DNA of 64,000 nt from WVYX01 sp039586815 (lineage in GTDB: Bacteria; Gemmatimonadota; Gemmatimonadetes; Gemmatimonadales; GWC2-71-9): positions 1 through 64,000 of the forward strand of contig JBDHJR010000007.1 of assembly GCA_039586815.1 (NCBI GenBank), given 5' to 3'. This document shows positions 17,584 to 26,360 of this stretch, piece after piece. How positions within the stretch are numbered: position 1 is the first letter of the stretch; each line of letters begins with the position of its first letter. The position numbers were made by a program, and so were the translations under genes. The notes beneath the pieces were generated by a model that had not been told where the DNA came from, searched no databases, and was given only the letters and a program-made list of their open reading frames with translations.

Positions 17584-19356
17584 GTGGCACTCGCGGCGGT
17601 AGCGCTCTACGCTCGAACGATCGGGTTCGGTTGGGTGTTCGACGACAATTTCGACGTCGTCAGCAACACGTTCGTACAGTCATTCGCATACCTGCCGCAG
17701 TGGTTCACGACCACCTCATGGACTGGAGCCGCGGGGGAGAACTTCCTCTATCGGCCACTCGCGCTGCTGACCTATGCCTTGAACTACCAGGTCTCCGCGC
17801 TCGAGCCCTGGAGCTACCACCTCGTCAACATCGCGCTGCACGCCGGCGTCTCGGTGCTAGTCGTACGAGTCGGCCGGATTTGGGGGCTCTCGACGATGGC
17901 CGCCGGTCTCGGCGGTCTCCTGTTTGCCGTGCACCCCGTTCACGTGGAGGTCGCGGCGGCAGTGTTCGGGCGCAAGGACTCGCTCATGGCGCTGTTCACC
18001 CTCGCCATGGTACTGCTGCACCGGAGGGCACTGGCCCGAGGGGGATGGACTGCGTTGCTGCCGGTGGTCGCATACGCCTGCGCCATGCTGTCCAAGGAAG
18101 CGGGGGTGGTGAGTCTGGCCCTCGTGGCGGTGCACGACTGGTACCTCGAGCCGGACCGTGGCAGGCTGCTCAGGAATCAGCGGGCAGCGGGACTGTACAT
18201 CGCCTACCTACTCACGTTCCTGGTCTACCTGCTCGTTCGGACGACCGTCGCCGGCGGGATCGGCGTGGCCGAAACGTCGTTCCTGGACAATCCCCTGGTC
18301 GCAGCCGGGCCGGGAGCACGCCTGGGTACGGCCATTGTCGTGGTTGGACGCGGCGTCGCACTGCTGGCGGCGCCCCTCACACTGTCACCCGACTACTCCT
18401 ACGACGCGATACCCGTCGTCCAGTCGCTGTTCGACCTGCGGCTCGTGGCGACCGTCGTGGGGCTCGGCCTGCTGGGGTGGATGCTGGCGACCCGCGGGGT
18501 CCGCAGCCCGGCCGTGCCGATTGGGGTGCTGTGGTACGCCATCGCACTGTTCCCCACTTCGAACCTGCTTCTTCCGGTGGGGACGATGTTCGCGGAACGG
18601 CTGCTCTACCTACCCAGCGTGGCCGCCTGTCTCCTCGCGGCCGCAGGGATCGCATGGATGAGCCGCAGGAGCGGTCGCGTCGCTCTGGCGGCCGCGTTTG
18701 GGCTGGTGGCGGCCTTCTCAATCCAGACGGTGCGGTACTCGAGCGCTTGGCGGGACGACGTCGCGCTCTTCCGCTGGGCGGTGGCGAGCGTGCCGCAATC
18801 CACCAAGGCACACCACAAGCTGGGCGAGGAGCTATTGCGTGCCGGTGACCTGGGTCAAGGCGTGCGGGAGCTGGATCTGGCCCTCACGATCGCGCCCGAA
18901 AACGGATACGCCGCATCGACGCGGGCGGTGGCGGAGCGGCTGATCGCCGACCGCTACTTGCAGCACGGTGAGGAGGCAGTCGACCCTCCCACCGACCCCG
19001 ACCTGCTGAGCGTTCTGGCCAAGGTGAGCGGTGACCGCGGCGATTTCGCGCAGGCCGAGCGCTACTGGCAGGCGGCGCTCTCGATCGATTCGCTGCACTC
19101 ACACAGCCTGGCCGGCATGGGCCTGTTGCACCTCATCAGGTCCGACACGGCCAGCGCGATCGGGTACCTTGAGCTGGCGGTGGCGCAGGAGCCGCCGCCG
19201 GCCCCCGCGTGGTTCAACCTGGGGCGTATACACCTGGCACGCGGCGAACGCCTGCTCGCAGCGCGGGCGCTGCGCCAATTCGTGGCGTTGGCCGGTTCAC
19301 GGTACCCGACCCAGGTACAGTGGGCGGAGGGCGCACTTGCCACCCTGACACAATGA
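17584..19356 (+). CDS. TMTC-like membrane glycosyltransferase with TPR tail
   Basis: The first about 400 residues form ten or so membrane helices with loops typical of TMTC/O-mannosyltransferase-like (GT-C) proteins: an early acidic FDDNFD motif, FLYRPLALLTYALNY, LLFAVHPVHVEVAAAVFGRKDSL and AERLLYLPSVAACLLAA. The C-terminal 190 residues carry TPR repeats. The GTG start is tentative: the frame stays open upstream with only CTG/ATT codons, so the true start may be 20-40 bases earlier. It is the last gene of the operon and ends inside a long palindrome. Confidence 0.8.
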   Translation: MALAAVALYARTIGFGWVFDDNFDVVSNTFVQSFAYLPQWFTTTSWTGAAGENFLYRPLALLTYALNYQVSALEPWSYHLVNIALHAGVSVLVVRVGRIWGLSTMAAGLGGLLFAVHPVHVEVAAAVFGRKDSLMALFTLAMVLLHRRALARGGWTALLPVVAYACAMLSKEAGVVSLALVAVHDWYLEPDRGRLLRNQRAAGLYIAYLLTFLVYLLVRTTVAGGIGVAETSFLDNPLVAAGPGARLGTAIVVVGRGVALLAAPLTLSPDYSYDAIPVVQSLFDLRLVATVVGLGLLGWMLATRGVRSPAVPIGVLWYAIALFPTSNLLLPVGTMFAERLLYLPSVAACLLAAAGIAWMSRRSGRVALAAAFGLVAAFSIQTVRYSSAWRDDVALFRWAVASVPQSTKAHHKLGEELLRAGDLGQGVRELDLALTIAPENGYAASTRAVAERLIADRYLQHGEEAVDPPTDPDLLSVLAKVSGDRGDFAQAERYWQAALSIDSLHSHSLAGMGLLHLIRSDTASAIGYLELAVAQEPPPAPAWFNLGRIHLARGERLLAARALRQFVALAGSRYPTQVQWAEGALATLTQ

Positions 19357-19382
19357 CGCCCAGCGAATTCGCTGGGCGTCAT
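19353..19382 (+). terminator. 30-bp perfect palindrome at the end of the cutA-TMTC operon
   Basis: An uninterrupted perfect palindrome centred on GAATTC begins one base before the stop codon of the TMTC-like gene. As RNA it folds into a strong hairpin. There is no T tract, so termination may need other factors; it could also work for transcripts arriving from the minus strand. Confidence 0.55.
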
Positions 19383-19400
19383 GTCTTAGCGAGGTGAGTC

Positions 19401-19472
19401 GCCCGGAGGCGGGACCGACGGCGGTCTGCCGGTCGGTTTAGTTCCGTCCACGCCGACGGCCTACCTCCGGGC
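19401..19472 (-). terminator. Branched hairpin region downstream of the lipoprotein gene
   Basis: Outer arms GCCCGGAGG (19401-19409) and CCTCCGGGC (19464-19472) enclose an inner stem ACCGACGGC / GCCGGTCGGT. It lies 17 bases past the stop of the minus-strand lipoprotein gene, so it is a likely terminator for it. Confidence 0.4.
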
Positions 19473-19488
19473 GTATCGAGCGGGCATC

Positions 19489-20427
19489 CTACTCGATGAT
19501 GTAGGGAATGCCCCAGATGTTGGCGTTGTAGTCGTCACCGTCCTGGGTGGCGAACGTGCCGGCGTCGATCGCGTCCACGGCTATCCGCTCGCGCCCACGG
19601 TGCTTCACCATCCAACTCAGCGTCCAGTATGTGTCGACGCCCGCGTCGGTCTCGCTCACCACCATCTGCATCGGCAGCCTCACCCACATCCGCATGTCCA
19701 GGCTGGCGTGGAACAGGTGGAGGTACACGAAGGTGGGCGGCGTGAAGTCCGCGTCGGAGCTGTTGTCCACCCACGCCTTCACGGTCACTTCCTGCTCGGG
19801 GCGCAGGTGCGGCACGCGGCCGTCCACTTCGAACAGCTGGCTGGGATCCTCGACCTCGAGGAACGGCTCTCCGTCCACCCAAACCTCGATGCGTGCTATA
19901 TCCACGGTCTGCTTGTCCGGATCGGTCAGCACCACCTCGGCAGGCGAAACCGCTACCAGGCGCCAGCGCCGCCCTCTCTCATCGGTATTCGCAGCGTCGT
20001 TGCGCCGGAACCGGGCGTACTGCACGAGCGTCTGGTTCAGCGGCTTGCTGGTGGGGTTGAACTGATCGTCCTCTGTGATGTCGAGCAGGAACTCGCCTTC
20101 GAACACGAGCTCCTTGGTGACCTGCGCGATGCCGGCCTCGGTGTCCACGTCGATGGTGATCAAGCGTTGGACCGGCCGGCCGTGGCGTCGGCCCCAAGCT
20201 CGCGGCGCTGCGACCCCTTCCCCAGCCGCGCCTGGCGCTGCTGCCGGGCTTGCACCCTGCGCCACGCCTTCAATACCCAACTCGTCGGAGAAGAACCCCG
20301 ACTCCTGCAGGATTTGGAGAATCTCCTCGCGATCCTCTTCCGAGGCGTTCCCCAGGCCGGTGGTGTCGGTACACGCCGCCAAGGCGAATGCGCCGAGCAC
20401 GACGGCCGTCATGAGGTAGCGTTTCAT
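19489..20427 (-). CDS. Lipoprotein of unknown function
   Basis: The 312-residue protein has a lipoprotein signal ending in the lipobox LAAC (Cys19). A helical acidic segment follows (EEDREEILQILQESG), then a beta-rich region with several Asp/Glu-flanked strands. No domain recognised. A Gly/Ala/Pro linker near residues 60-75 separates head and body. It lies on the strand of the NHL protein upstream with a 150-base gap, so it may have its own promoter. Envelope location is the only safe statement. Confidence 0.75.
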   Translation of the reverse strand: MKRYLMTAVVLGAFALAACTDTTGLGNASEEDREEILQILQESGFFSDELGIEGVAQGASPAAAPGAAGEGVAAPRAWGRRHGRPVQRLITIDVDTEAGIAQVTKELVFEGEFLLDITEDDQFNPTSKPLNQTLVQYARFRRNDAANTDERGRRWRLVAVSPAEVVLTDPDKQTVDIARIEVWVDGEPFLEVEDPSQLFEVDGRVPHLRPEQEVTVKAWVDNSSDADFTPPTFVYLHLFHASLDMRMWVRLPMQMVVSETDAGVDTYWTLSWMVKHRGRERIAVDAIDAGTFATQDGDDYNANIWGIPYIIE

Positions 20428-20579
20428 TGGATCCCTCCCAGTGTTCGAGCCTAGTCTATCGCTTCTGGGAAGGGGGACGCAGCGACATTAGGGGGTGTTA
20501 AGCACGTGATGGGGATCACACTCGATTTCCCCGGGCGGCGGGCGCATTCGGGAATGCCTCGGGTGGCCGAGGCCGTGTC

Positions 20580-21692
20580 TCACTCGGGCACTGGGGACGA
20601 TTCCCTGAGCTCCACGAAACCGTAGACGACTATTCTGTCGGGTCCTGACTGGTTGGTCACGAAGATCAGGTGCTGCAGCTCGAACTGCGGGTGCACGTAC
20701 TGCCTGAAGTAATCGAGATGCCGGTAGTCCACTGCCACCTTCGCCGGGAGGGACATGAAACCGGGGCCACGGTAGGGGCCTCCGAAGAACGTGAGGAGCT
20801 TCCCCTCGCGGTCGAAGATCTGCACGTTCTCGAACCGCGCATCCACCACATAGACCCGCCCCTCCTCATCCACGGCCACGCCCTTGGGTAGCGCGAACTG
20901 CCCGAAGGCAACGCCACGGCTGCCAATCGTCCGGAGGTGGTGGCCTTCCGTTGAATACACCTCCACCTTGGCCCCCAACTGGTCGCTGACGTACACTTCG
21001 TCGCGCCACACGTAGAGGTTTGCGGGCCTCGCAAGTCCGCCCGGCTCACGCGGCTCGAGGCCGTTGGGGAAAGAGAACAGGTGTTCACCCGAGGCCCTGT
21101 CGAACACGCGCACACCCCGTACCGCGTAGTCCGAGATCCAGATCCGGTCCTCGGTCACGAACACATCCCCAGGCTGCACCACGCTGTCGGCACCCACGCT
21201 CCCCCGGTACGTGCCGGTGCTGTCCAGCACGAGGACCTCGCCCAGGCCGAGGTCGGCAACGTAGAGATTCCCCGCGTCATCCATGTGGCAGTTCACAGGT
21301 CGTCCGATGCGCTCCGGACCCCCAGCATACACGTGTTCCAGAGTCCGCTCCTCGAGATCGAGCACCTCGAGCCCGGGAAGCCCCAGGTCGCACACGTAGA
21401 TCTTGCCGCCGCCGACCGCGAGCCCGTATGGACGCACTATGAGGCTCACCGAATCGACCTCGCTCTCGCCCACCAGCCACGACAGGAACGAACGCGACTG
21501 CGCTTCCCGTAGATCCGAGGCCGACGTGATACGCGTGAGGAACTGAATGCGAGCGGTATCGGGAGGTGGCGGGAATACCACCAGAGAGTCCGAGGGGACC
21601 GACGATGCCTGCTTCCCAGCGCACCCGCCGAGATTCAACCCGACGGCTACCAGCACTGCGCCCTGGCGCAACCGGCGTGCAACAGACTTCAT
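20580..21692 (-). CDS. NHL-repeat beta-propeller lipoprotein
   Basis: The 370-residue protein has a lipoprotein signal (LNLGGC lipobox). At least six NHL-type blades follow, each with a pattern such as PVNCHMDDAGNLYVADLG or PKGVAVDEEGRVYVVDARF. NHL propellers are binding scaffolds in the periplasm or at the surface. It directly follows a tetrahaem cytochrome gene on the same strand, 100 bases apart. A similar propeller plus cytochrome pair occurs at 26361-29203, suggesting a functional partnership. Confidence 0.85.
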   Translation of the reverse strand: MKSVARRLRQGAVLVAVGLNLGGCAGKQASSVPSDSLVVFPPPPDTARIQFLTRITSASDLREAQSRSFLSWLVGESEVDSVSLIVRPYGLAVGGGKIYVCDLGLPGLEVLDLEERTLEHVYAGGPERIGRPVNCHMDDAGNLYVADLGLGEVLVLDSTGTYRGSVGADSVVQPGDVFVTEDRIWISDYAVRGVRVFDRASGEHLFSFPNGLEPREPGGLARPANLYVWRDEVYVSDQLGAKVEVYSTEGHHLRTIGSRGVAFGQFALPKGVAVDEEGRVYVVDARFENVQIFDREGKLLTFFGGPYRGPGFMSLPAKVAVDYRHLDYFRQYVHPQFELQHLIFVTNQSGPDRIVVYGFVELRESSPVPE

Positions 21693-21793
21693 ATCGGCAG
21701 ACTCCCTTGAATGACCGAAGGGGATGACCGTTTGGGCATCCCCTTCGTACTATAGAGACCAGCGGTCCAACTCGCCACCGCTCGCCGGTTCGC

Positions 21794-22399
21794 CTACTTC
21801 GTGTGGCAATCTCCACAGAGGGAAGCCGGAGCCAAGCGCAGGAACATGACCTGGCCCTCGCCGTGCGGATTGTGGCAGCTCGCGCACTCGACGTCACCAC
21901 CCCGTAGCGGGAGAGACGTCGGGGTGCCGGCCACCAGGTCGCCGTCCGTCGAAGCCGCAGCTGCGTAGTCGATCGACACCGGATGGTCGTCACCCAGATT
22001 GGTGCCGATGTTCGCGCTGGCGTTCACCAGGCCCTGCGCATCCGCCCCGCCCCCGAAGTTGTCGACGTTCAGCGTCCCGTCATGGCATCCCAGGCACAGG
22101 CGCGATGACTCGTTCACCGTACTCGGATTGGTCTCCATCGTGAGGCTGCTATAGAGCACGGAATACGTGGCCGCGGCATTCACGGAGTGGTTCCACAAAG
22201 GACTGATAGTCGTGGCCGGGCTGTGTGGCACGTGACATGATTCGCACAGACCGGCAGCAAGCCCGTTGTAGTTAGCTGACGAGGGGTTGCCAGCCACGAA
22301 GTCGTGCGGACTGTTGTCGACCTGACTCCAAGCCTGACCCATCGCCGCGGCTGCAGGCATCAGCAGCAGCGCCGCGACAGTAAAGAGCGTCTTCTTCAT
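21794..22399 (-). CDS. Periplasmic tetrahaem cytochrome c
   Basis: The 201-residue protein has a Sec signal (cut near AAAMGQA) and four CXXCH motifs: CESCH, CLGCH, CASCH and CGDCH. The motifs CHVPHSP and CHNPHG are typical of the doubled-CXXCH cytochromes. The start ATG follows a strong AAGGAGGG ribosome site. It is divergent from the hexahaem/porin set and heads a pair with the NHL lipoprotein. Likely a periplasmic electron carrier. Confidence 0.9.
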   Translation of the reverse strand: MKKTLFTVAALLLMPAAAAMGQAWSQVDNSPHDFVAGNPSSANYNGLAAGLCESCHVPHSPATTISPLWNHSVNAAATYSVLYSSLTMETNPSTVNESSRLCLGCHDGTLNVDNFGGGADAQGLVNASANIGTNLGDDHPVSIDYAAAASTDGDLVAGTPTSLPLRGGDVECASCHNPHGEGQVMFLRLAPASLCGDCHTK

Positions 22400-22729
22400 C
22401 CCACCCTCCTTCAGTCCAGCCGGACCATTGGCCCAAGGCTGAGGAGAAACTCGTGATTATCGCTGAGTACAGCTTAGGTGAGTGGGCGAATCGCTACTGT
22501 GATACTCGTCATAAACTCGCGTTCATCTTTCTTGTGATTTCAGTCATAGTGAATTGCTCCGGATTGCTGCATACATACTGCGCGTACTTCAGACGAAATT
22601 CATCGATTCTTCATTGAGGAGATCCGATTCCCGAGAAGTGATATCGGGATTGTCTTGTCCCAAAGCATGGACTTCTCCGACTCGAAGCCCGCACGCCGGC
22701 AATCGCCGCGTCACAGGGAGATCGATCGA
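22400..22729. other. Divergent intergenic region, no gene seen
   Basis: About 330 bases between the tetrahaem gene (minus) and the hexahaem gene (plus). It is richer in A+T than its surroundings, as expected for two back-to-back promoters. I see no convincing -35/-10 pair, RNA or repeat in it. The plus-strand reading frame is open from 22655, but codons before 22730 look non-coding. Confidence 0.6.
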
Positions 22730-23605
22730 GTGCATAGCGGGGCGCAAAGCAGGATGGGTTGGGCGATGGTGGCAACCGCGGTCGCGTCGATCGTCGGGTG
22801 CAGTACGGCTGCGTCCGTATTCCTCGACTTGCCCGAGCAACGCGAACAACCTGCGGTGCCCATTGCCGCCACTACGAGTCTGGCCGCCCCGCCGCAAGAC
22901 ACCGTCAGGCCACCGATCGAATCCACCCTGAGCGCAGACAGCGCCCTAGCATTGCTCCCGAAGGACGCCGCCGGCGACGTCGATTGGGTTGCGGCACTCC
23001 GCTCGGGCGTCGTGCGACCGAGACGCGGCCTCCCTGGAGTGGCTTCCCCCAGTGGCAACTCCGACTTCGGCTATGATTTCCGACTCCGGGGCCCGAACGA
23101 GATGTTCGACGCTCTCTTCCCACACTCCTCCCACGTGGAGTGGATGGCCTGCGACGCGTGCCACCCGTCGATCTTCCCGTATCGCGGGGCCCCGATCTCG
23201 ATGAAGGAAATCAACGAGGGTGACTCCTGCGGCCGCTGTCACGGTACGGTCGCGTTCCCCGCCTCCACTTGCTCGCGATGCCACCCGGCCATGCCGGCAC
23301 CCTCACCGCGCCAGACGCAGCTGAGCCACGACATTCTGCCGGCGCGTGCCGGCAGCGACAGCACCAGCCCGTCGGGCGAGTATCCCAGGGCCCGGTTCGC
23401 GCACTGGGTTCACCGCGTCCGCTACCAGTGCTCGGCGTGCCACCCGCAGCTCTTCGACATGCGTGCCGGCTCCGACACTCTCACAATGAGCGCCATGCAG
23501 AAGGGAGAGGCATGCGGCGCGTGTCACGACGGAGACGTCGCCTTCTCGCTTCTGAACTGCACCACCTGTCACGCGACGCCTGCCGGTGGAGAGGAGGGGC
23601 CCTGA
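22730..23605 (+). CDS. Hexahaem cytochrome c lipoprotein (cytochrome c7-type triheme domains)
   Basis: I start at GTG 22730, nine bases after the ribosome site GGGAG; earlier in-frame starts lack one. A lipoprotein-like signal ends SIVGC. Six haem motifs follow: CDACH, CGRCH, CSRCH, CSACH, CGACH and CTTCH, in two triheme blocks. Each block opens with an FxHxxH-type segment (FPHSSHVEWMACDACH, FAHWVHRVRYQCSACH), as in cytochrome c7 triheme domains. Its stop overlaps the barrel gene. Likely the periplasm-facing half of an outer-membrane conduit. Confidence 0.83.
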   Translation: MHSGAQSRMGWAMVATAVASIVGCSTAASVFLDLPEQREQPAVPIAATTSLAAPPQDTVRPPIESTLSADSALALLPKDAAGDVDWVAALRSGVVRPRRGLPGVASPSGNSDFGYDFRLRGPNEMFDALFPHSSHVEWMACDACHPSIFPYRGAPISMKEINEGDSCGRCHGTVAFPASTCSRCHPAMPAPSPRQTQLSHDILPARAGSDSTSPSGEYPRARFAHWVHRVRYQCSACHPQLFDMRAGSDTLTMSAMQKGEACGACHDGDVAFSLLNCTTCHATPAGGEEGP

Positions 23606-25539
23606 CCCGGCTGGGGACGCTGGCTGCGCTTCTCGCGCTGGCCCTGCCCCTTCAGCCAGCGCGCGGGCAGAGCCCGGTCTCGCTGACGTCGGGTCAGGGG
23701 CAGATCGGCGTCGAGTTCCTGGGGCTGTGGTCCGATTACGACGCACGACCCGGGATTCGGCAGGCCAACTTCAGGGAGTGGGCCGAGGCTCGCGTCCGTG
23801 CCACCATCGTCGATCCCCGCCTCCTCAGCTTGCGGCTGCGCATCAGACCCGAATGGCAGCAGTCCAACTGGGGCGGCGAGACTGACGTGCCTGATCAGAC
23901 GGCTGCACGGCTCGGCTGGAACGGCTCGCTGACGCTGCTGGAGGGGCGCCCGGTCTCGCTCACCATGACCACGCTGCGCTCGACCGCCACAACCCGCAGC
24001 CAGATCGGCTCCGAGACCGGAGTCACGCGCTCGGAGTTCACCTCGTCCTTGCGTGCACGTCTGCGTTATCTCCCGATGCGGATCACCTTTCGGCGCTTCA
24101 CGCAGGACCACGACGTACGTTCCGGTCCGCTGCCGGTGCGCCAGTGGTTCACCAGCAGCCGTCTGCGGCTGAGCGCGAAGAACTCCAAGACGCAGCTGTC
24201 GCTGGAGCGACACTGGTACGACGACCGCCTGCAGCAGCCAAACGATTTCACGGAGACACACGGGTGGTTCCATCACATGTTCCGCTGGGGCAAGGGCAGC
24301 AGCATCGCGTCAGACGTGGACTTCGTGGATCGAGTTGGTGGCTACCCCTACCGCAACTTCTCCTGGTCGGAGAGGGTGCACCTGCAGCACACACGCTCCG
24401 TCAACTCCGAGTACGAGTTCCGCACGGGCTCGACACGGGCGGGCTTGGGATCGAGCAGCTTCCGCTCGCTCGGCGCCGCGGTGTCGTTTCCCATCATGGC
24501 CGCCCTGAGAGCCCGGATCGAGGGATCTTCCCTTCGGACGCGGTTCGACATCGGCCACGAGAGCATTCTGCGCGTTGGGCCCCGGCTGGAGTTCGCCACC
24601 CGACTGCCGCTCCGTTCGCGGCTCAGTGTCGGGACTGCGCTCATGTACGAGCGGGCCTCACAGCAGCCAGTGGCCGACCAGTGGGTCCCGGTCGCCGGTG
24701 AGCGACATATAGTGGACGTCCAGCGCAGCTTCTTCCTCGATCGGGCCGCGGTCGACCTCGCCTCGATTCGCGTGCTTCGCAACGATCGAACACTCGTTTA
24801 CCAGTCGGCTTTCGACTATGAACTCGTCGAATCGGGGCCATTCATTCAGGTAGTGGTACTCCCGGCCGGCCTGATTCAGGTCGGTGACACGCTCCTCGTG
24901 GACTACCGGCACCACGTCGTCCCACAGGCAAGTAAGGAGCAGTTGGTCGCCACCTTGAACGTGACCATCTCCAGCGGACCTGTCCTGGCGTACTCTCACT
25001 CTCGATTGACCGGCGGACTGACGGCGGACGACCCACCTCCACTGCCGGTGCCGACAGGTAGTGCAGTCACCAGTCTGCGTGACCTCGACGAGATCGTCTT
25101 CGGACTGCGCGTGCGCGGCAGAATCCCGATCGGCCAGGGTGATGCCGGTATCGAGCGGTCCATCCGCAGGGCGGACGCCTACCGTATCGAGACGCTCGAA
25201 CTGAGGGCGATCTGGAGCTTCACCGTCGGCCCGGGCATTCTCGGTTCGGTGCAGGGAGCCTTGGCACGGACGGATGGGAGCGACGGTCCTTCACGCACGC
25301 TCTCCGGCAGCGCCTCCGTTGTGTGGTGGGCGCACCGCTCGCTCTCACTCCGCGCAACGCTGGGTTCATGGCAGCGCAGTGTCGAAGACAGCGACGCATC
25401 CTTCCTTGGTGGCGGAGTGGGTGCCGAGTGGCGGCGCGGCAAGTTCCTAGCCGCGTTGCGCTACGATCACTCGCAGTGGGACGAGTTCAGCCCCCGACTG
25501 GACGACCGGGTTTCCGCGATTCTCGTGCGCGAGTTCTGA
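23602..25539 (+). CDS. Outer-membrane beta-barrel of a porin-cytochrome set
   Basis: The roughly 645-residue product has a signal peptide (LGTLAALLALALPLQPARG) and a long run of alternating amphipathic beta strands ending with REF. A terminal aromatic residue is typical of outer-membrane barrels. No ATG or GTG fits: CTG 23602, overlapping the previous stop just after GAGGAGGGG, is my best start; CTG 23611 is an alternative. Flanked by a hexahaem lipoprotein and a heptahaem protein, it fits the porin part of a trans-outer-membrane electron conduit. No similarity to MtrB is claimed. Confidence 0.75.
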   Translation: MTRLGTLAALLALALPLQPARGQSPVSLTSGQGQIGVEFLGLWSDYDARPGIRQANFREWAEARVRATIVDPRLLSLRLRIRPEWQQSNWGGETDVPDQTAARLGWNGSLTLLEGRPVSLTMTTLRSTATTRSQIGSETGVTRSEFTSSLRARLRYLPMRITFRRFTQDHDVRSGPLPVRQWFTSSRLRLSAKNSKTQLSLERHWYDDRLQQPNDFTETHGWFHHMFRWGKGSSIASDVDFVDRVGGYPYRNFSWSERVHLQHTRSVNSEYEFRTGSTRAGLGSSSFRSLGAAVSFPIMAALRARIEGSSLRTRFDIGHESILRVGPRLEFATRLPLRSRLSVGTALMYERASQQPVADQWVPVAGERHIVDVQRSFFLDRAAVDLASIRVLRNDRTLVYQSAFDYELVESGPFIQVVVLPAGLIQVGDTLLVDYRHHVVPQASKEQLVATLNVTISSGPVLAYSHSRLTGGLTADDPPPLPVPTGSAVTSLRDLDEIVFGLRVRGRIPIGQGDAGIERSIRRADAYRIETLELRAIWSFTVGPGILGSVQGALARTDGSDGPSRTLSGSASVVWWAHRSLSLRATLGSWQRSVEDSDASFLGGGVGAEWRRGKFLAALRYDHSQWDEFSPRLDDRVSAILVREF

Positions 25540-25541
25540 AG

Positions 25542-26357
25542 GTGCGGACCGTCATCTCATTCGCCGTGATCTGCCTGGTCGCCTTTCCCGGGTACACGTA
25601 CGCTCAGCACGCTGCGCTCGGAGGATCGCTCGAGTCGGGGAACAGCTGCTCGGTATGCCACACCTCCCATCCCGAACGCAGCACCACGCGCAGCCTTATT
25701 CAGGATCGTGATTTGTCGGATAGAGCCGCGTGGCTGCGCCACCAGGCAACCGGCGTCTCGGCCGTGTCCCTCAGCTGTCTCCGGTGCCACGCCGACGCCA
25801 GCGTACGTCAGCGCCAGCCGGAGTTCGCCAGGCGCGCGGTCTTGGCACCCGAACGAGCGTTTCTCGGCTTCGACCTGGGCGACGATCACATGCTGGGAAC
25901 CTTCGATCCCCTGATCGACGACTACTCGCACCGCATCCGTGGTCAGGCCGATCCTCGGACCGAGCAGCGGAGGCCGACGATCCTCGGTGACACCACCATC
26001 GTGATCGAGTGCACGACCTGCCACGATCCACACGACCGCGTCTCCGCCATTCCGAATGTCGCCAGACAGCACATGGTATGCGGCACGTGCCACGACCTCG
26101 CTACGTACCTCACCAGGCATCACTCAGGGCAGGCCTGCTCGGACTGCCACGCAGTGCACGGGAGCGCACAGGCAGGATTGCTCATGGGTCGGGGGCCGGA
26201 GGAGACCTGCGGTCGCTGCCACGGGGGCCTGGGCGTGCAGTCCGACGACGGTCGATTGGGCATGATGGCGGCGGCCCGGGGCCCGCAGATTCCACTCAGC
26301 GATGATCACCAGCTGGGCTCGAACTGCATCGACTGCCACGGGGCGCATCGGCGCTAG
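25542..26357 (+). CDS. Heptahaem cytochrome c
   Basis: It starts at a GTG two bases after the barrel stop and has a short signal peptide (VRTVISFAVICLVAFPGYTYAQ). Seven CXXCH motifs are present in 271 residues: CSVCH, CLRCH, CTTCH, CGTCH, CSDCH, CGRCH and CIDCH. Several are followed by PH or GAH, as in doubled-CXXCH domains. As the third gene of the hexahaem-barrel-heptahaem set it is a candidate for the distal or periplasmic partner. It ends three bases before the convergent 14-haem gene. Confidence 0.88.
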   Translation: MRTVISFAVICLVAFPGYTYAQHAALGGSLESGNSCSVCHTSHPERSTTRSLIQDRDLSDRAAWLRHQATGVSAVSLSCLRCHADASVRQRQPEFARRAVLAPERAFLGFDLGDDHMLGTFDPLIDDYSHRIRGQADPRTEQRRPTILGDTTIVIECTTCHDPHDRVSAIPNVARQHMVCGTCHDLATYLTRHHSGQACSDCHAVHGSAQAGLLMGRGPEETCGRCHGGLGVQSDDGRLGMMAAARGPQIPLSDDHQLGSNCIDCHGAHRR

Positions 26358-26360
26358 ACG

